Source: UBA1046 sp964624395 (GTDB lineage: Bacteria > Bacillota > Clostridia > Saccharofermentanales > DTU023). Taken from it: 64,000 nt of DNA. The notes below the pieces were generated by a model. That model worked only from the letters and a program-made list of their open reading frames with translations, ran no database searches and was not told the origin of the DNA. Numbering within the stretch: position 1 is the first letter of the stretch; each line of letters begins with the position of its first letter. The position numbers were made by a program, and so were the translations under genes. Shown piece after piece: positions 50,965-59,316 of the stretch. Where the stretch lies: positions 1 through 64,000 of the forward strand of contig CAZUWY010000001.1 of the NCBI GenBank assembly GCA_964624395.1, read 5' to 3'.

Positions 50965-52773
50965 TTATCTTTCGTCCTTTGGGGCAGAGGCTGCCTGAAG
51001 TTTGGCCAGCTCCTGCCCAGGATTCTTGCCGAAGATATAAATAACTGCTGCCATTACTGCACTGCCGATTATTAGGCAGAGCCAGACAGGCAGATTCCAT
51101 AAAGTAGTTGGGATCAGTCCAAAAACAATTGCAACAGCAGCAACGACCATAGCATATGGCAGTTGCGTGCGGACATGATCCATAATGCCGCAGCCGGCAC
51201 TAAAGGCGGATAAAATAGTGACATCCGTCAGGGGTGAGGCGTGATCACCAAAAACCCCGCCGGCGATCACGGCCGCAATACAGATAGGCATGTAGGATGC
51301 CGGTACCAATGCCTGATTATTCAGGATAATATTTTGTGCAATCGGCACTGCCATCGGCATGGCGATAAACATCGCGCCAAAGCTTCCTGCCGCATAAGAA
51401 GTGAGCATGCAGGCAATAAAGAGCAAGCTGGGCACCAGCCACCAGGAGACATTCAAGCTGACCAGCTGAACAATATAACTGATCGTCCCTAAACGCTCAA
51501 TCACATCGGCCAAAGACCAGGCCAAAACCAGAACGATAACGGTAATCAGCATCGAAGAGGCGCCGTCAATCCAGGTTTCTATCCCCTCGGACAGGTGAAA
51601 GAGACCAAAGGCGCGGCCTAGAACCAAGACTGCAACACTGGCCAGAGCCGAGGCCACCAGCACTAAGAAGATCGTATCCGTATTCTCAAAGGCAATAACA
51701 ATAGACTGGCCGTTAAAAGGGGTGTCAGCCGGCAGCAGACCACTTTCAATCGCGTTGCTGCGGCCATTCAGATAAAAACTTACCAGTGCGGTCAAAACAA
51801 AGACCAAGATAGGAAAAATGACTACTAAGATACTCTTTGCCGCCGAAGATTTTCTATCAGTGCCAATGTCTCCGGCTTCTTGGGACCCGCTCTCAATTAC
51901 TTCGTCTTCTAGAGAATTTTTGCCCGGATTAACGACCTGACCTGCTCGAGCACGTGTTTCCGCTTTGAGCATGGGACCAAAATCCCTTTGCAATGACGAG
52001 GCAAGAAAGACAAAGATCAAGGCAAAAAGGCAATAAAAACAATAAGGAATCGCTTTGAGAAAAAGGCTGTATCCGGAAGCTTCAACGCCTGCAGTTGCAA
52101 GACCTTGATTAATGACTGACACCTCCACAGCGACCCAGCTGGAAACCAGAGCAATGCTTACCACAGGTGCAGCAGTGGAATCCACAATAAAAGCCAGTTT
52201 TTCACGCGAGATTTTCATCCTGTCAGTGATCGGCTGCATTACAGGACCAGTTATGAGAGCGTTGGCATAATCGTCAAAGAAAATCAGGATGCCCATAAAC
52301 TGATTCAGATAATTGGCTTTGCGGGTTGTATTTATGCGCGGACTTATCCATTTAGCCAAAGCCTCAAAACCTTTAGAGGCCCGGATTACTCCGATCAGTC
52401 CGCCAATGACCAGGCAGAGAATTAAGACAGCAGTATAATCCCAATTGGAACTTGTATCCACCAGCAAGGTGACACTATCGACAAAGGTCTTTGTTAGGAA
52501 CTGGAAAGGGCCGCTAATACCTCCTCCTAGGGCAATCAGCATAGCGACCCCGGCAACCAGGCCTAAAAGCAGTGACACTACCACATCAGTGGTAAGAAAA
52601 GCCAGGGCCACAGCAAACACCGGAGGAAGCAAAGACAAAGGACCAAGTGTTTTACTCATTAGGTCTGGGTCCGCAGGACTGGTGATTTTCACTCCGCTAA
52701 GAGATAGGTTCACGATCAGCCCTGCGGCGGCCAAACAAAGTAAAATTGCTGCAATTTTACGAATTCTTGTCAT
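50965..52773 (-). CDS. NhaC-type Na+/H+ antiporter family protein
   Basis: A membrane protein of about 602 residues with 11-13 helices. The NhaC-family core repeats are visible: FFDDYANALITGPVMQPITDRMKISREKLAFIVDSTAAPV in the first half and AGGVFGDHASPLTDVTILSAFSAG in the second. A hydrophilic loop of about 45 residues near 270-315 separates them. Placed between ptcA and the agmatine/putrescine permease, it may balance ions during polyamine exchange, or itself move an amine or acid. The start is weakly supported: GAG six bases before the ATG. Confidence 0.85.
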   Translation of the reverse strand: MTRIRKIAAILLCLAAAGLIVNLSLSGVKITSPADPDLMSKTLGPLSLLPPVFAVALAFLTTDVVVSLLLGLVAGVAMLIALGGGISGPFQFLTKTFVDSVTLLVDTSSNWDYTAVLILCLVIGGLIGVIRASKGFEALAKWISPRINTTRKANYLNQFMGILIFFDDYANALITGPVMQPITDRMKISREKLAFIVDSTAAPVVSIALVSSWVAVEVSVINQGLATAGVEASGYSLFLKAIPYCFYCLFALIFVFLASSLQRDFGPMLKAETRARAGQVVNPGKNSLEDEVIESGSQEAGDIGTDRKSSAAKSILVVIFPILVFVLTALVSFYLNGRSNAIESGLLPADTPFNGQSIVIAFENTDTIFLVLVASALASVAVLVLGRAFGLFHLSEGIETWIDGASSMLITVIVLVLAWSLADVIERLGTISYIVQLVSLNVSWWLVPSLLFIACMLTSYAAGSFGAMFIAMPMAVPIAQNIILNNQALVPASYMPICIAAVIAGGVFGDHASPLTDVTILSAFSAGCGIMDHVRTQLPYAMVVAAVAIVFGLIPTTLWNLPVWLCLIIGSAVMAAVIYIFGKNPGQELAKLQAASAPKDER

Positions 52774-52809
52774 AGCAAATCTCAATTAACATCCAGCAAT
52801 CACCAAGAA

Positions 52810-54174
52810 CTATGCTTTTTTATTCTTTCCGGCCTTATAAAGCAACCAGCCGGTAAAGATCGTCAAGAGAACACCAATTAGCTGCATCCAGAAAGGATAG
52901 GCGGAAAAATCCCAGTCAATCAGGAAGTAAATTGCCAAACCAACAAAGATGAAGCAGACGATTGAGGCAATCCACATACCTGTTTTGCCTCCTGGAACAG
53001 AATATTCCCGGGGGGTGTCGTCAGAGTATTTTAGCTTGATTGCTGCCGGAAACATAAAGAGATAGTTTGCCAGGAAGACAATTGAAGCAAAGGAGAAGAT
53101 GGTCCAGAAAATATCATTGGCATCTCCCGATAAGCTGAAGTTTAAGATAATTAGGATGGTGGAGACAATACCCATAATATAGTAGAGATTGTCAGCCGTA
53201 CCATATTTCTTGTTCCGATGACCCAGTAATTTGGAACGCTTGTCCAGATCTGCAGCCATAAATGATTCGTTTGCTCCCATGGCCCAGGTGATCATATTCG
53301 CGACCAAGGTAATGATCGACAGCAGGATTAAAATGGTAAATACCGTGCCTTGAGCAGGGCCAAATATGCGGCAAAGCTCATACAGGGCCAGGACAAAGCC
53401 ATCGACTTCATCAATACCATCCTTGGGCAGCGCAGCCAAGACGCCAAAGGTGCCAAAAGCGTAAAAGAAGGTAATTCCTACACCGGCAATGATCGTCATC
53501 AAGGGAATGGTGCGCTTGGGGTTTTCAATCTTGCTGCCAATGGACCCGATTAATTCAAAGCCCATCAGATTATAGACGATTACCGCCCCGTAGATGATTG
53601 CGTTATCCCAGCTCGGGATCCAGTTTGCCAGGGCAAAACTATTGTTGGTTAGACCGTACTTGATGGCGTAGACAACTCCCAGAAAACCAAAGATCAAAAG
53701 CATGCCCATCTTTATTACAGCCATAATATTGGAGACAAAGACTGAGAGATCGATGCCGCGTACGCCGATATAGACAACAAGCCAGCACATTGCAACTGCA
53801 ATAAGAGCCTGGACCAGCATGCTCATTTCCGGAAAGACTCCTAAAGTCAACCAGCCGGAAAAGGCAGTAAAGACTGCCGGCATCCAGAAGGCAACATTGA
53901 TCCAGTACATCCAGCCGACCAGCACGCTGGGGAACTCGCCAAAAGCACGGCCGACCCAGCTGACAATGCCGCCGTCGTCAGGATAGGTGCTACCCAGCTC
54001 CGCAGATAACAATCCATAAGGGATAAAGAAAACAATTGCCATCAAAATCCATAATGTAATTGATGAAACACCTATGATCGCCGGGGCAACAAATGAATCG
54101 AGAACTAAAATACTGGCAACAGTAAATAGAACTGATTGTGTAAGATTAACTTTTTTTGTTTCAGTGTTTTCCAT
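52810..54174 (-). CDS. APC family permease, probable agmatine/putrescine exchanger
   Basis: A 454-residue amino acid-polyamine-organocation permease with about 12 helices. The first helix has the broken-helix motif SFVAPAIIGVSS and helix 2-3 reads ELGSTYPDDGGIVSWVGRAFG. Directly downstream of agmatine deiminase and in the same direction, it matches the AguD-type agmatine/putrescine antiporter. The Asp pair in the YPDDGG segment could contact the amine. Exchange of agmatine for putrescine is inferred from context. AAAGAGGAGC precedes the ATG. Confidence 0.88.
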   Translation of the reverse strand: MENTETKKVNLTQSVLFTVASILVLDSFVAPAIIGVSSITLWILMAIVFFIPYGLLSAELGSTYPDDGGIVSWVGRAFGEFPSVLVGWMYWINVAFWMPAVFTAFSGWLTLGVFPEMSMLVQALIAVAMCWLVVYIGVRGIDLSVFVSNIMAVIKMGMLLIFGFLGVVYAIKYGLTNNSFALANWIPSWDNAIIYGAVIVYNLMGFELIGSIGSKIENPKRTIPLMTIIAGVGITFFYAFGTFGVLAALPKDGIDEVDGFVLALYELCRIFGPAQGTVFTILILLSIITLVANMITWAMGANESFMAADLDKRSKLLGHRNKKYGTADNLYYIMGIVSTILIILNFSLSGDANDIFWTIFSFASIVFLANYLFMFPAAIKLKYSDDTPREYSVPGGKTGMWIASIVCFIFVGLAIYFLIDWDFSAYPFWMQLIGVLLTIFTGWLLYKAGKNKKA

Positions 54175-54192
54175 AACGCTCCTCTTTAGGGC

Positions 54193-55287
54193 TTAGCCCT
54201 GTGGCTGCTGCTGGGTGATGCAGTGGATATTTCCGCCTCCATAGGCAACTTCTTCAGAACGGACCCCTACCACCTCATAGTCGGGGAAAATTGCCTGAAT
54301 CTGCTCCATAGCCAGTGCATCATTCTCATCGCCAAATTGCGGGAAGACTATGCCGCCGTTGATGATAAGGAAATTGAGATAGGAAGCAATCGCCATCTCG
54401 CCTTCCTCACGGGGGATTGTGCCTTCAACATAATCAATTGCATCAGCTCCGGTAATGCGAACCATATCTTTCGGACAGGCCAGTTTATGCACTTTCAGTT
54501 TGCGACCTTTGGCATCAGTCGTCTCTGTCAGCATCTTGTAGGCCTTCTGAGCAGCATCATAATAAGGATGCTCAGGATCATCAGTCCAAATGCAGACCAC
54601 TTCTCCCGGGCGGGCAAAGCAGGCTACATCATCCACATGACCGTTCGTTTCCTCTGGATCAATGCCGTCAGGCAGCCAGATGATCTTTTCCAGATTCAAA
54701 TAATCCTTCAAATATTTTTCAATTTCCTCTTTGTTAAGGTGCGGATTGCGACCTTCGGACAAAAGACACATCTCTGTAGTAATCAGTGTGCCTTCGCCAT
54801 CGACATGGAAAGATCCACCTTCGAGCACAAAGCCAGCTGTTTTATAGGTGTCGACTTCCTCTATCTCACAGACCTTGCGGGCAACCAGTTCATCTTGATC
54901 CCAGGGGAAATAGAGTCCGTCATAAAGTCCGCCCCAGGCGTTGAAATCCCAGTCCACTCCACGAACATCGCCCTGGTCATTGACAACAAAAGAAGGGCCG
55001 CAGTCCCTGATCCAGGAGTCGTCATTTGAAATTTCAACGACTCTAATCTCCGCGGGCAACACATTGCGCGCATTGGCAAACTGAGAACGGTTTACCCCCA
55101 TTGTCACCGGCACAAAACGGCTGATTGCCTTGGCAATGTCGGTAAAGACCTTTTGTGCCGGCTTGCCTCCGTTGCGCCAGTTGTCCGGACGCTCTGGCCA
55201 AAGCATCCAAATTCTTTTTTGTGCTTCCCACTCCCCAGGCATTCTAAAGCCATCAGCCTTTGGGGTACTGTCAATTCTTTTACCCAT
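54193..55287 (-). CDS. aguA: Agmatine deiminase
   Basis: Converts agmatine to N-carbamoylputrescine and ammonia; 364 residues of the guanidino-modifying fold. Active-site parts are MPGEWEAQKRIWMLWPERPDNWR, NDDSWIRDCGPSFVV, LEGGSFHVDGEGTLITTE, NGHVDDVACFA with the catalytic His, and the nucleophile Cys356 in GGGNIHCITQQQP. It is the first gene of the agu cluster, after a strong CAGGAGG site. Two copies of a 15-base direct repeat lie about 90-110 bases upstream. Confidence 0.96.
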   Translation of the reverse strand: MGKRIDSTPKADGFRMPGEWEAQKRIWMLWPERPDNWRNGGKPAQKVFTDIAKAISRFVPVTMGVNRSQFANARNVLPAEIRVVEISNDDSWIRDCGPSFVVNDQGDVRGVDWDFNAWGGLYDGLYFPWDQDELVARKVCEIEEVDTYKTAGFVLEGGSFHVDGEGTLITTEMCLLSEGRNPHLNKEEIEKYLKDYLNLEKIIWLPDGIDPEETNGHVDDVACFARPGEVVCIWTDDPEHPYYDAAQKAYKMLTETTDAKGRKLKVHKLACPKDMVRITGADAIDYVEGTIPREEGEMAIASYLNFLIINGGIVFPQFGDENDALAMEQIQAIFPDYEVVGVRSEEVAYGGGNIHCITQQQPQG

Positions 55288-55374
55288 CTTATAAAACCTC
55301 CTGAAATAATAATCTCTTTGATTTTCCGGGGCAGGCAGTTGCCTGCTGTGCTAGTGATTTTTAGTGGTTCCCTG

Positions 55375-55414
55375 ATAGATAGTTAAGGATAAATATAGAT
55401 AGTTAAGGACAAAG
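55375..55414. repeat. Direct repeat upstream of aguA
   Basis: ATAGATAGTTAAGGATAAAT (55375-55394) is followed at once by a second copy beginning at 55395, identical for the first 15 bases. The pair sits between aguA and the RpiR gene. It could be a tandem binding site for the cluster regulator. A separate hairpin, GCAGGC-AGTT-GCCTGC (55331-55346), lies closer to aguA. Confidence 0.7.
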
Positions 55415-55417
55415 CAT

Positions 55418-56317
55418 TTATGGGTCAGCAGATTTTGCGACCACATTCTCGGGTTCCGGATCGCTTTCTTTGCCGGCAGATTCGCTGGTCTCTAGAGCGT
55501 GTTTTTCAGATCTAGATTTTTGTACAATCAACATATCATCGAAACTGAATTTTGGCCGGGTCACATGCTTGTATAGCAAAATCTCGATAATCGCAATCAT
55601 GGCGCAGCGCGAGGTGACATCGTTTTCATGAAAGCTGACTTCATCAGCAAAGATGTAAAAATTTAAGTCACTGAGATTTTGAATAATATTGTTGTCTGAA
55701 CGTGTAACGGATATTATCGTCGGTTTTGCCACGCTCAGAATTTTCTCTAAATAAGTGACAACAGTTTTATTACTGCCGGAATAAGAAAAAACGAGCAGCA
55801 TATCGTCGCGTTTAATCCGCCTGAGCACAGAATAGAGCTCATATTCATGCTGGAAGAGTTCAGCATCGTAGCCAATGGCTTTGAGCAGATAGCAGACATA
55901 AGAGGCAACTTCCCTGCTTAAGCCCCGTCCTAAGATAAAAATGCGCGGATAGCGGCTCAATATCTGTTCAAACAATTCAAGCTTATGGCTGTTGATGGTC
56001 AAAACCTTAATCGCCTCAACAATATTGCTGAGATAATTTCTGTAGTACTCGTTTTCATGGACTATGTCTGGAATTAAAGGGGTGCGTATAGATTCATCGC
56101 TTTCGCGCACAGATTCCTGAAAATCTGTCCAGCCGTTGTAGCCAATTTTTCTGACATAGCGTAAAACAGTGGAGGTGGAAACAAAATTTGCCTGGGCGAA
56201 ATTGCGGATAGTCATATTCTTGACTAAATGCATATTGCGAAGGGTGTAGTTATATAGCTCTCCTTCGATTTTACTTAGATGGGACAGATCGTCTCTTTTG
56301 CGTTCAAAGAAATTCAC
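55418..56317 (-). CDS. RpiR-family transcriptional regulator with SIS domain
   Basis: A 299-residue regulator from the GTG start chosen here, which follows GAGGTGG. An ATG 37 codons earlier has no ribosome-binding site and would add a non-conserved extension. The helix-turn-helix spans about residues 30-65 (MTIRNFAQANFVSTSTVLRYVRKIGYNGWTDFQ). The sugar-isomerase (SIS) domain includes FILGRGLSREVASYVCYLL and LLVFSYSGSNKTVVTYL. A Ser/Glu-rich tail ends the protein. RpiR proteins usually sense phosphosugars; here it precedes agmatine genes, suggesting control of the cluster, perhaps through a metabolic signal. The effector is unknown. Confidence 0.85.
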   Translation of the reverse strand: MNFFERKRDDLSHLSKIEGELYNYTLRNMHLVKNMTIRNFAQANFVSTSTVLRYVRKIGYNGWTDFQESVRESDESIRTPLIPDIVHENEYYRNYLSNIVEAIKVLTINSHKLELFEQILSRYPRIFILGRGLSREVASYVCYLLKAIGYDAELFQHEYELYSVLRRIKRDDMLLVFSYSGSNKTVVTYLEKILSVAKPTIISVTRSDNNIIQNLSDLNFYIFADEVSFHENDVTSRCAMIAIIEILLYKHVTRPKFSFDDMLIVQKSRSEKHALETSESAGKESDPEPENVVAKSADP

Positions 56318-56498
56318 ATTATGCCACCTCGCTTCCCGGAAAAGCGTTGAATTTTGAGCCCAAACAGTCTTTTCCAGTGTAGAGATAATTTCTGCAATCC
56401 TTAGAGATAAACTGGCCTGAACCAGCATCTTATTGCTATCGGATTATCTCGGTTTCAGCCTATCATTTTCAATAACCAAGATCAATAAAAAAGACAGC

Positions 56499-56547
56499 GT
56501 AACAAGCAAGGTAACAAGAATTGGCATGTGTTACTTCATGAGTAACA
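56499..56547. promoter_or_regulatory. Operator-like cluster upstream of the RpiR gene
   Basis: Two direct copies of GTAACAAG (56499 and 56511) are followed by the perfect palindrome TGTTACT-TCATG-AGTAACA (56529-56547). The cluster lies about 180-230 bases before the RpiR start. The layout, direct half-sites plus a palindrome, is typical of a regulator-binding region. Confidence 0.6.
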
Positions 56548-56829
56548 ATCCCTAACCAGCAAGCGCCAAATTGTCCTTCTTATTTGCCGGCAGCCTCTCT
56601 GCCTGTATGATTAAATCCGATAGCCGCGCCCTTAAATAGAGGCCGATCAGACAAAGATCAAGCTCTGAACAAAGATGATTATCTCTGCAACAATCCATTC
56701 TCATTTGAGATTGCCAGCAGGCTAGATTGTTTTTACTTGTATTTTCTTGGCGACCAAATAAGGGCAGCACAGCAAAAAACAGGCGCAAATCATCTTAGCT
56801 CTATTACGCTAGCCTCAGCAAAAGTGATT

Positions 56830-56851
56830 GAAGCAGTATACTTACTGCTTC
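56830..56851. other. Perfect hairpin, role unknown
   Basis: GAAGCAGTA (56830-56838) and TACTGCTTC (56843-56851) are exact complements around a four-base loop TACT. There is no U run after it, so it is not an obvious terminator. It may be a DNA site or part of an unrecognised RNA. Confidence 0.6.
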
Positions 56852-57455
56852 TCTCTCTCAATATTTGCCTTAAAACTGTTCTTGCTCTGGCAAAAAATAT
56901 CTATCTGTACCTTCTTTGCCGCAAGAAATATTCTCAGTAACAAAAATTCGAGCCAAAAAGAAATAGCAGTCTAGCTGCTGCAAATTATACAAATCTCCCT
57001 TAATGTCCCTGCCCTTACTAGCAAACAGCTTTTATGAGCCAGCTCTTTTGCCGGGTAAACTCTGGCAGCTATTCTGGCCCAATATAGGCTGTATCAGCTG
57101 CAATAAAGCACTGAGATAGCTATAAGTAAAAAAGCTTGAATTCTGCCAGCACTTTGTTACTTTGATTTTGCTAAACAACAAGCACAATTGCTTCTTCTCT
57201 GGCTGGAAAGATTGAGGTGAAATAGCTGCTTTGGCACAGCAAAGACAGGTATTCACTGCTTAACGATTTAATATGACATAGTGGTATTTGCCCCCTGCCA
57301 ATTTGTCAGGAGTAACAGCAAGCCGATAGTTTTTGCTGGTAAAGAATTGGCGTAAACGGCAATTTTTAGCTGCATGTAGCTTGGCGATTAAAGTCGAGGA
57401 ATGGGCAAATAAGTGGCGCTTGACCTGCTAATAAATATCAGCTAAAATTCTCCTT

Positions 57456-57472
57456 GTTTAGTAAAACTAAAC
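57456..57472. promoter_or_regulatory. Candidate operator of the XRE-cupin regulator
   Basis: GTTTAGT (57456-57462) and ACTAAAC (57466-57472) form a perfect 7-bp inverted repeat with AAA between, followed by another GTTTA at 57478. It lies about 50 bases before the regulator start, a good place for autoregulation and control of the pot genes. Confidence 0.6.
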
Positions 57473-57524
57473 ATTATGTTTACTGATTATAAATATATTG
57501 CAAGAATAGATTAGGATAACAAAA

Positions 57525-58067
57525 TTGGATATCGGCGAAAGAATTAAATACTTAAGACAGGCTAACGACTTAACGCAAGAAGAGCTGGCAGACCGCTGTG
57601 AGCTCACCAAGGGTTTTATTTCACAGCTGGAGCGGGATATGACCTCACCTTCCATCTCAACTTTGAAATCAATTCTGGAGGCGTTAGGCGTGAGTCTGGC
57701 CAGTTTTTTTCGCTCCGCAGATGCAAATGAGCGTTTTGTCTTTAGGGAAGACGATTATGCCACCCGCATTGATGAAGATCTTGCCTCCTCAATAAGCTGG
57801 CTCGTACCCAATGCCCAAAAAAATCTGATGGAACCGGTTCTCTTGATTTTGGATCCCGGCGGCAGAAGTTTCAGTGACAATCCCCATAAGGGAGAGGAAT
57901 TCGGTCTCGTCCTCAGCGGGCAGATCATCCTGAAGATCGGGGACAGAATGGATATTGTCGCTGCAGGTGAAAGCTTTTATTTTGAATCGTCAGTGCCGCA
58001 TGAACTCATAAATGAGGGAGATATTGAGGCGAAAATTGTCTGGGTTTCAAGTCCGCCCAGTTTCTAG
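57525..58067 (+). CDS. XRE-cupin transcriptional regulator (PuuR-like)
   Basis: A 180-residue regulator starting at TTG after TTAGGATAAC. The N-terminal helix-turn-helix (residues 1-60) includes ERIKYLRQANDLTQEELADRCELTKGFISQLERDMTSPS. The C-terminal cupin (about 100-178) has HKGEEFGLVLSGQIILKIGD and SVPHELINEGD, with possible metal or ligand-binding His and Glu. This domain order is that of PuuR and other polyamine or amino-acid regulators. It is followed within 30 bases by potABCD in the same direction, so it probably controls polyamine import. It ends in TAG. Confidence 0.9.
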   Translation: MDIGERIKYLRQANDLTQEELADRCELTKGFISQLERDMTSPSISTLKSILEALGVSLASFFRSADANERFVFREDDYATRIDEDLASSISWLVPNAQKNLMEPVLLILDPGGRSFSDNPHKGEEFGLVLSGQIILKIGDRMDIVAAGESFYFESSVPHELINEGDIEAKIVWVSSPPSF

Positions 58068-58095
58068 GCTAGATTTGGCAGAAAGCAGGGATTGT

Positions 58096-59316
58096 ATGGC
58101 AGCTTGGTCAAGAAAAAAACAAAGCAAGGATATTGCGCCAGAAAACTCAAAGGTTAAAAAACGCAGTCGCTCAGCTAGAATTGGAGAACAGCTGAGCGAT
58201 AAATCCGGTAGACCTCATATCATTGAACTGATCGGCGTCAACAAATCCTACGGCGATAATCAGGTGCTGGATGATGTCAGCTTTTATATCCGCAACAACG
58301 AATTTCTGACTCTGCTGGGGCCTTCAGGCTGTGGAAAAACGACAACTTTGAGAGTGCTGGGCGGATTTGAGCAGCCGGACAGCGGCATAGTCTCCTTTGA
58401 AGGCCATGATCTGCTAGAGATACCCCCGCACGAAAGAGAGCTCAATACCGTTTTTCAGCGCTATGCCCTCTTCCCTCATCTCAATGTTTACGAAAATATT
58501 GCTTTTGGCCTGCACATCAAAAAAATATCTAAAACTGAAATCGACCGCCGCGTCAAACAAATGCTCAATCTGGTCAAGCTAGACGGCTACGGCCACCGTT
58601 CAATTGATCAGCTTTCCGGCGGGCAGATGCAAAGAATTGCCATTGCCCGTGCCCTCGTCAATCTGCCCAAGGTTTTGCTGCTGGATGAGCCACTCGGAGC
58701 TCTGGACCTCAAGATGAGGCAGGACATGCAAATCGAACTAAAGCAAATGCAAAGAGAACTGGGCATCACCTTTGTTTATGTGACGCATGATCAGGAGGAG
58801 GCACTCACCATGTCAGACTCCGTCGTGGTTATGAATGACGGTATTATTCAACAGATCGGCAGTCCCATAGATATCTACAATGAGCCGCGCAATGCCTTTG
58901 TCGCAGATTTCATCGGCGAGTCAAATATTATTTCCGGCCTGATGGAAAAAGATTATCGGGTCTGCATCAGCGGCAGGTGGTTTGATTGCGTTGATCCTCG
59001 CCAGAAGGAAGAAGAGGTGGACATTGTCATCCGCCCGGAGGATATTGAGCTTGTCGAAGCCAGGGATGATCTGATCTCAGGTCTTGTCAGCTCAACCACC
59101 TTCAAAGGTGTCCATTACGAAATGATAGTTAAGACAGAAGATTTTGAATGGAGAATCCAAAGTACAGACGCCCAAGCTGAAGGCAGCATGGTCGGCCTTG
59201 TTTTTGGCCCGGAAGATATCCACATCATGGCAAAATCGCCTTTTTCTGCAGGCAGGTCTAAAGACTGCCAGGAAAAAACTGATTTCTGGAATGGAAATGA
59301 TAACGATGATAAATAA
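58096..59316 (+). CDS. potA: Spermidine/putrescine ABC transporter ATP-binding protein
   Basis: The ATPase of the polyamine importer, 406 residues from the ATG after AGCAGGGATTGT. About 40 basic residues precede the usual N-terminus. Walker A is GPSGCGKTT, the Q-loop FQRYALFPHLNVYENIAFGL, the signature LSGGQMQRIAIARAL, Walker B LLLDEPLGALD and the H-loop THDQEEAL. A C-terminal TOBE domain (about 285-385) contains VIRPEDIEL. A start overlapping the XRE gene is possible but would lengthen the odd basic extension. Confidence 0.93.
   Translation: MAAWSRKKQSKDIAPENSKVKKRSRSARIGEQLSDKSGRPHIIELIGVNKSYGDNQVLDDVSFYIRNNEFLTLLGPSGCGKTTTLRVLGGFEQPDSGIVSFEGHDLLEIPPHERELNTVFQRYALFPHLNVYENIAFGLHIKKISKTEIDRRVKQMLNLVKLDGYGHRSIDQLSGGQMQRIAIARALVNLPKVLLLDEPLGALDLKMRQDMQIELKQMQRELGITFVYVTHDQEEALTMSDSVVVMNDGIIQQIGSPIDIYNEPRNAFVADFIGESNIISGLMEKDYRVCISGRWFDCVDPRQKEEEVDIVIRPEDIELVEARDDLISGLVSSTTFKGVHYEMIVKTEDFEWRIQSTDAQAEGSMVGLVFGPEDIHIMAKSPFSAGRSKDCQEKTDFWNGNDNDDK

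Larger units (their letters stand above)
56318..57524. other. Gene-free region between the RpiR and XRE regulators
   Basis: About 1.2 kb without a convincing gene. Short open frames of 60-80 codons on both strands have no ribosome-binding sites and no protein-like pattern. The region holds five exact copies of AGTAACA (56541, 56936 and 57311 on the plus strand; 56529 and 57155 as TGTTACT), a perfect 9-bp hairpin and an inverted repeat next to the XRE gene. It looks like control sequence or decayed DNA, possibly with a small RNA not recognised here. Confidence 0.7.

Noticed and set aside
56552..57256. Short open frames of 67-78 codons in the gap between RpiR and XRE genes
   Set aside because: No ribosome-binding sites, atypical Cys/Ser-rich composition, both strands equally open, no recognisable family.
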